This document shows, in pieces, positions 18,101 through 18,887 of a DNA stretch of 18,887 bases. The stretch lies in assembly GCA_050251635.1 (NCBI GenBank), contig JBFWML010000042.1, positions 1 through 18,887 of the forward strand, written 5' to 3'. The notes under the pieces are model-generated. The model was given only the letters and a program-made list of their open reading frames with translations, made no database searches and was not told where the DNA came from. Source of the DNA: JBFWML01 sp050251635 (GTDB lineage Bacteria > Campylobacterota > Campylobacteria > Campylobacterales > SZUA-545). A program made the translations under genes and the position numbers. How positions within the stretch are numbered: position 1 is the stretch's first letter; each line of letters opens with the position of its first letter.

Positions 18101-18383
18101 CCGTCTGGCCGCCCATGGTGGGCAAAATCGCGTCCACGTTCTCTTTTTTGATAATCTCGGCAATAATCTCTTCGTTAATCGGTTCGATATAGGTGCGATC
18201 GGCAAACTCGGGATCGGTCATGATCGTTGCCGGGTTGGAGTTAACCAGCACCACTCGGTAACCCTCTTTTTTGAGCGTCTTGGCCGCCTGGGTGCCGGAG
18301 TAGTCGAACTCGCACGCTTGGCCGATCACAATGGGGCCGGAGCCGATGAGCAAAATGGTTTTAATATCTTCGCGTCGTGGCAT
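15123..18383 (-). CDS. carB: Carbamoyl-phosphate synthase large subunit
   Basis: The 1086-residue protein makes carbamoyl phosphate from bicarbonate, two ATP and ammonia channelled from CarA, for pyrimidine and arginine synthesis. The two homologous synthetase halves are plain: [20 protein letters not shown] (11-30) with an ATP-grasp domain (about 130-330), and [20 protein letters not shown] (560-579) with a second (about 670-860). The oligomerisation region lies between them (about 400-550). Metal-binding ends of each ATP-grasp read [20 protein letters not shown] (295-314) and [20 protein letters not shown] (836-855). A methylglyoxal-synthase-like allosteric domain (about 955-1070) contains [11 protein letters not shown] (980-990) and INTSDNK (1026-1032). 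The length is normal. The ATG at 18383 has AGAGG (18388-18392) four bases upstream, and mreC ends 18 bases before it. carA is not in the window. Confidence 0.98.
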   Translation of the reverse strand: [1086 protein letters not shown]

Positions 18384-18401
18384 GAATCCTCTTTTTGTAA
18401 A

Positions 18402-18887
18402 TTATCGGGTTGCTTCTACCAGGTAGAAGTAATCGGGATTGAACGAATTGTAGTAGGGCTTGATCGTCGCTTCAATGTAGGCGTTGAGGCGGTGCACCCT
18501 GGTGACGACGCCCACCTTCACGCCCGCAAAGAAGATGCCGTCCAAACCGCTGGTCACCACCTCGTCCCCCTCGGCAACGCTCATCCAGGCGGGAATATAC
18601 CGCACAATCATCTCCTGATCGCTCTTGCCCATGGCGATGCCGGGCACTTGCGCTTGACCGATATAGACCGCATAGGAGCATTTGGCATCCCCGTTTAAAA
18701 GGGCGCGGGCTTGAGAGCCCATCTGCTTGACGACGATGCCGGCGGTCTGGTTGTTGTAGATCAGGCCCCGGACCTCGTTTTCCCCCAGCTCTTCGTAGTC
18801 GATCAAAATCTTTTGCATATCCGGCAAGGCGGCATAGGAGAGCGCACGTACGGTTTTGACCTTAAAGTCAACCGGCGGTTCGTAGTT
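18402..18887 (-). CDS. mreC: Rod shape-determining protein MreC, partial (N-terminus missing)
   Basis: The frame is open to the right edge (162 codons including the TAA stop), so the start lies outside; an internal TTG at 18827 is not the start. The first visible residues (NYEPPVDFKVKTVRALSYAA) and the later stretches RGLIYNNQTAGIVVKQ, YIGQAQVPGIAMGKSDQE, VAEGDEVVTSGLDGIFFAGV and KVGVVTRV match the periplasmic beta-barrel half of MreC. MreC is anchored by one N-terminal inner-membrane helix and links MreB filaments to the elongation machinery (MreD, RodA, PBP2). The conserved GD-VVTSGLDGIFF-G-KVGVV block is the strongest sign. The C-terminus ends in NPDYFYLVEATR. In this phylum mreB commonly precedes mreC, and carB follows here after 18 bases, consistent with one transcript. 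Confidence 0.92.
   Translation of the reverse strand, partial: NYEPPVDFKVKTVRALSYAALPDMQKILIDYEELGENEVRGLIYNNQTAGIVVKQMGSQARALLNGDAKCSYAVYIGQAQVPGIAMGKSDQEMIVRYIPAWMSVAEGDEVVTSGLDGIFFAGVKVGVVTRVHRLNAYIEATIKPYYNSFNPDYFYLVEATR

Noticed and set aside
18402..18827. A complete 141-residue protein starting at a TTG at 18827
   Set aside because: The frame continues to the window edge with MreC-like sequence, so the TTG is an internal leucine and the gene is partial.

Overview
The window reads as a chromosomal segment of a Campylobacterota (Epsilonproteobacteria) bacterium. The evidence is the wording of the proteins, judged from memory of the families: DnaE, UbiE, the compact Sua5-family protein, XseA and the prepilin leader all resemble versions from that phylum. 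The gene order mreC-carB-(Sua5 family)-ubiE-xseA is also one I associate with it. G+C looks to be in the mid-50s percent by eye, high for cultivated members of the phylum, so I do not name a genus. All twelve genes lie on the minus strand and coding density is very high. No intergenic gap exceeds about 82 bases, so there are no long empty stretches. I saw no tRNA, rRNA, CRISPR array, insertion sequence or clear intrinsic terminator.

In transcription order (high to low coordinates), the first block is housekeeping: the C-terminal part of mreC (cut by the window edge), carB, a compact Sua5/YrdC-family protein, ubiE and xseA. These are spaced by 18, -1 (or -4), 8 and -4 bases and look like one operon. 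It mixes cell shape, carbamoyl phosphate, possible tRNA modification, menaquinone and DNA repair functions.

Next comes a 1127-residue secreted protein of unknown function. Its start is fixed by a signal peptide and a Shine-Dalgarno sequence, and that Shine-Dalgarno sits in a predicted hairpin. It is followed by a sugar transferase that probably starts exopolysaccharide assembly on a polyprenyl-phosphate carrier.

The last block is transketolase and DnaE, joined by a TAATG stop/start overlap, then UDP-glucose 6-dehydrogenase and a UDP-glucuronate 4-epimerase-like enzyme, joined by a GTGA overlap. The 5' part of a type II secretion/type IV pilin-like prepilin is cut by the left edge. The dehydrogenase and epimerase would make UDP-glucuronate and UDP-galacturonate, which would suit the polysaccharide started by the sugar transferase. 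The secreted protein and prepilin add further surface functions, so surface genes are interleaved with essential metabolism and replication.

The part most worth a second look is the secreted protein: its internal YWV modules, its two cysteine pairs, its calcium-loop-like motif and the hairpin over its ribosome binding site. I see no convincing evidence for a wholly new multi-gene system.
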